From assembly GCA_003152145.1 (NCBI GenBank), contig PLZL01000181.1, forward strand, positions 1 to 7,582: a stretch of 7,582 nucleotides of DNA, read 5' to 3'. Positions within the stretch are counted from its first letter, which is position 1. Every line of letters begins with the position of its first letter. A program made the position numbers and the translations under genes. Source of the DNA: Limisphaerales bacterium. GTDB taxonomy: Bacteria; Verrucomicrobiota; Verrucomicrobiae; Limisphaerales; UBA11358. The notes below the pieces were generated by a model that worked only from the letters and a program-made list of their open reading frames with translations, did not search any database and was not told where the DNA came from. Positions 6,207-7,582 of the stretch are shown in pieces.

Positions 6207-7582
6207 ATGGCTGAATTCAAATTTTCCTGCCCGCAATGCGGACAGCACATCCAGTGCGACACGGGCTATTCCGGCGCGCAAATCAACTGCCCGTCGTGCC
6301 AGCAGGCCATCGTCGTGCCGCAGGCACCTCGTTTTACTGCGGCTCCAACTGCGCCGCCGGGTCTCTCGACAAGGCAAAGCACCACGGTTCCTGCGACCGG
6401 CCGACGATTTCCCGGCGCGCCCGGCGCCCAACCGCCGGCCAAGCCAAAATCGAAGGCGCTGCGAACCGTTTTAGTCATCACGGCGGTGGTGGTGGTGCTG
6501 GCCGGACTCGGCGCGGGCCTCTGGTTTGGTATTCCGAAATACAAGGCACACAAGGCGGCGCAGGCGGCGAAAAAGGGAAATCCAGCGGCGCAAGTCCCGG
6601 CGCCCTCCGCCACCGCCGCCACCGGAGCGCTGGGCATTTTGGACAAGATGGTTTCGGCTTACACCAATGCGACGAGTTACAGCGCGGATATAGCCGTCAA
6701 CTTATCCATTGACCTGTCGCGAATCACGGCCGCCGACTTGAATCCGAATGCGCCCCCCAACGCGAGGAATCCGCAACGACGCCCGCCGGGCATGCCCACG
6801 GGAATCACGAACACAACCGAACTTTCAATGAAGCGGGCCAAACCGATGTCCTTCCGCATCGCCGGCGATGCGAAAACGCAGGCCGGCCGCGGCATGAACA
6901 TGACCAATACCTTTGCCTTTTGGTCATCCGGCAGCGGTATTTTCATGTTCATGGACCCGCATCAAAGAGGGGCCCGCCCCACCTATACGCAGCTTCCGGA
7001 CAACAATGCGGCCTTGGGGATGAACGGCCAGACGGGATTGGGCATCGCGAATCCGCAACAGTTCTTTGGCGCATCAGGAATGCTGACCAAGGTCATCAAG
7101 GATTTGGGACAAACCGGCGACGAACCGGTGAATGGGCAGGATTGTTACACGCTCACCGCAAAAGTGCTGGGGCAAAAGCTAAAAGTCTGGGTGAACACGA
7201 CCAGCTACCTGGTCATGCAATGGGAACTCACGCTCGGCGGCGCGATCAGCGACGCGGACATTGACGATGCGTTTGCGGTGTTCATCGCCGCCGCCGGCAC
7301 CAACGCCCCACCGCCGGGGCAGCTGGAGATGATCAAGGCGCAGATGAAACAAGCAGTGACACCGGTGATACCGAAACTCCGCGGCACGATCACTGCAACC
7401 TACAACAACATTGAAGTGAACCAGACTTATGCCGCCGCTGATTTTGATTATACCGTGCCGCAAGGCGTCAGGTTGACCCGGTTGCCGGGCGCGGCGACCC
7501 CCGCCGCGTCTTCAACCGCTGCTTCTACGTCAAGGGAAGCCAGCCAGCGCAACGCCTGCATTAACAACCTGCGGCAGATTGA
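6207..7582 (+). CDS. Zinc-ribbon membrane protein with LolA/DUF2092-like region (3' end outside window)
   Basis: An open frame of 458 codons running off the right edge. The start is ATG-GCT-GAA at 6207; an overlapping ATG at 6202 is in another frame. There is no clear Shine-Dalgarno. Order of parts: a zinc ribbon with C8-P-Q-C11 and C28-P-S-C31; a Pro/Ala/Thr-rich linker to about 83; one hydrophobic helix at about 87-109 rich in Val, Leu, Ala and Gly; an Ala/Lys-rich stretch; a beta-rich region at about 140-425 that opens I-L-D-K-M-V-S-A-Y and closes D-F-D-Y-T-V-P-Q-G-V, in the manner of LolA/DUF2092-like domains; a Ser/Thr/Ala linker; and C451-I-N-N-L-R-Q-I at the edge. The last motif resembles the start of a prepilin-like segment found in many Verrucomicrobiota proteins. 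The basic residues beside the helix suggest the ribbon is cytoplasmic and the large domain outside the membrane. No function is known to me; an envelope role is inferred. Confidence 0.82.
   Translation, partial: MAEFKFSCPQCGQHIQCDTGYSGAQINCPSCQQAIVVPQAPRFTAAPTAPPGLSTRQSTTVPATGRRFPGAPGAQPPAKPKSKALRTVLVITAVVVVLAGLGAGLWFGIPKYKAHKAAQAAKKGNPAAQVPAPSATAATGALGILDKMVSAYTNATSYSADIAVNLSIDLSRITAADLNPNAPPNARNPQRRPPGMPTGITNTTELSMKRAKPMSFRIAGDAKTQAGRGMNMTNTFAFWSSGSGIFMFMDPHQRGARPTYTQLPDNNAALGMNGQTGLGIANPQQFFGASGMLTKVIKDLGQTGDEPVNGQDCYTLTAKVLGQKLKVWVNTTSYLVMQWELTLGGAISDADIDDAFAVFIAAAGTNAPPPGQLEMIKAQMKQAVTPVIPKLRGTITATYNNIEVNQTYAAADFDYTVPQGVRLTRLPGAATPAASSTAASTSREASQRNACINNLRQI

Noticed and set aside
1..7582. 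CRISPR arrays, tRNA or rRNA genes, insertion sequences, or a defence system
   Set aside because: No regularly spaced repeats, no tRNA-like cloverleaf that I could see, and no transposase, nuclease or helicase motifs in any convincing frame.

Overview
The window most resembles a member of the Verrucomicrobiota, probably a Pedosphaera/Limisphaerales-type soil or freshwater bacterium. The reasons are the fairly high GC content, a secreted GH106-type rhamnosidase, and a membrane protein that joins an N-terminal zinc ribbon to a C-terminal 'CINNLRQI' segment. I know that combination mainly from this phylum. The assignment rests on recalled family patterns, not on a search.

Layout. (1) 3-320, plus: the 3' end of thrS (threonyl-tRNA synthetase, anticodon-binding domain), cut by the left edge. 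(2) 333-4028, minus, convergent with thrS and 12 bp from it: a complete secreted glycoside hydrolase of the GH106 alpha-L-rhamnosidase type. (3) 4029-4423: a 395-bp divergent intergenic region with a perfect 7-bp inverted repeat and a short tandem repeat. (4) 4424-5980, plus: a complete cobalamin-binding-type radical SAM enzyme of unknown substrate. (5) 5981-6206: a 226-bp gap that holds a decayed second copy of the thrS 3' end, 58 of 70 bases identical to the live copy. (6) 6207 to the right edge, plus: a membrane protein with a zinc ribbon, a Pro/Ala-rich linker, one transmembrane helix, a LolA/DUF2092-like region, and the start of a prepilin-like segment. This last frame is open through the edge, so the gene is incomplete.

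The genes do not form one obvious pathway. thrS is housekeeping, the rhamnosidase is an extracytoplasmic sugar-scavenging enzyme, the radical SAM protein is probably a cytoplasmic or peripheral-membrane enzyme, and the last gene is an envelope protein. The most notable structural feature is that the rhamnosidase and radical SAM genes lie between two copies of the thrS 3' end. This looks like a scar of an old insertion or duplication beside thrS. No integrase or transposase gene is visible in the interval.
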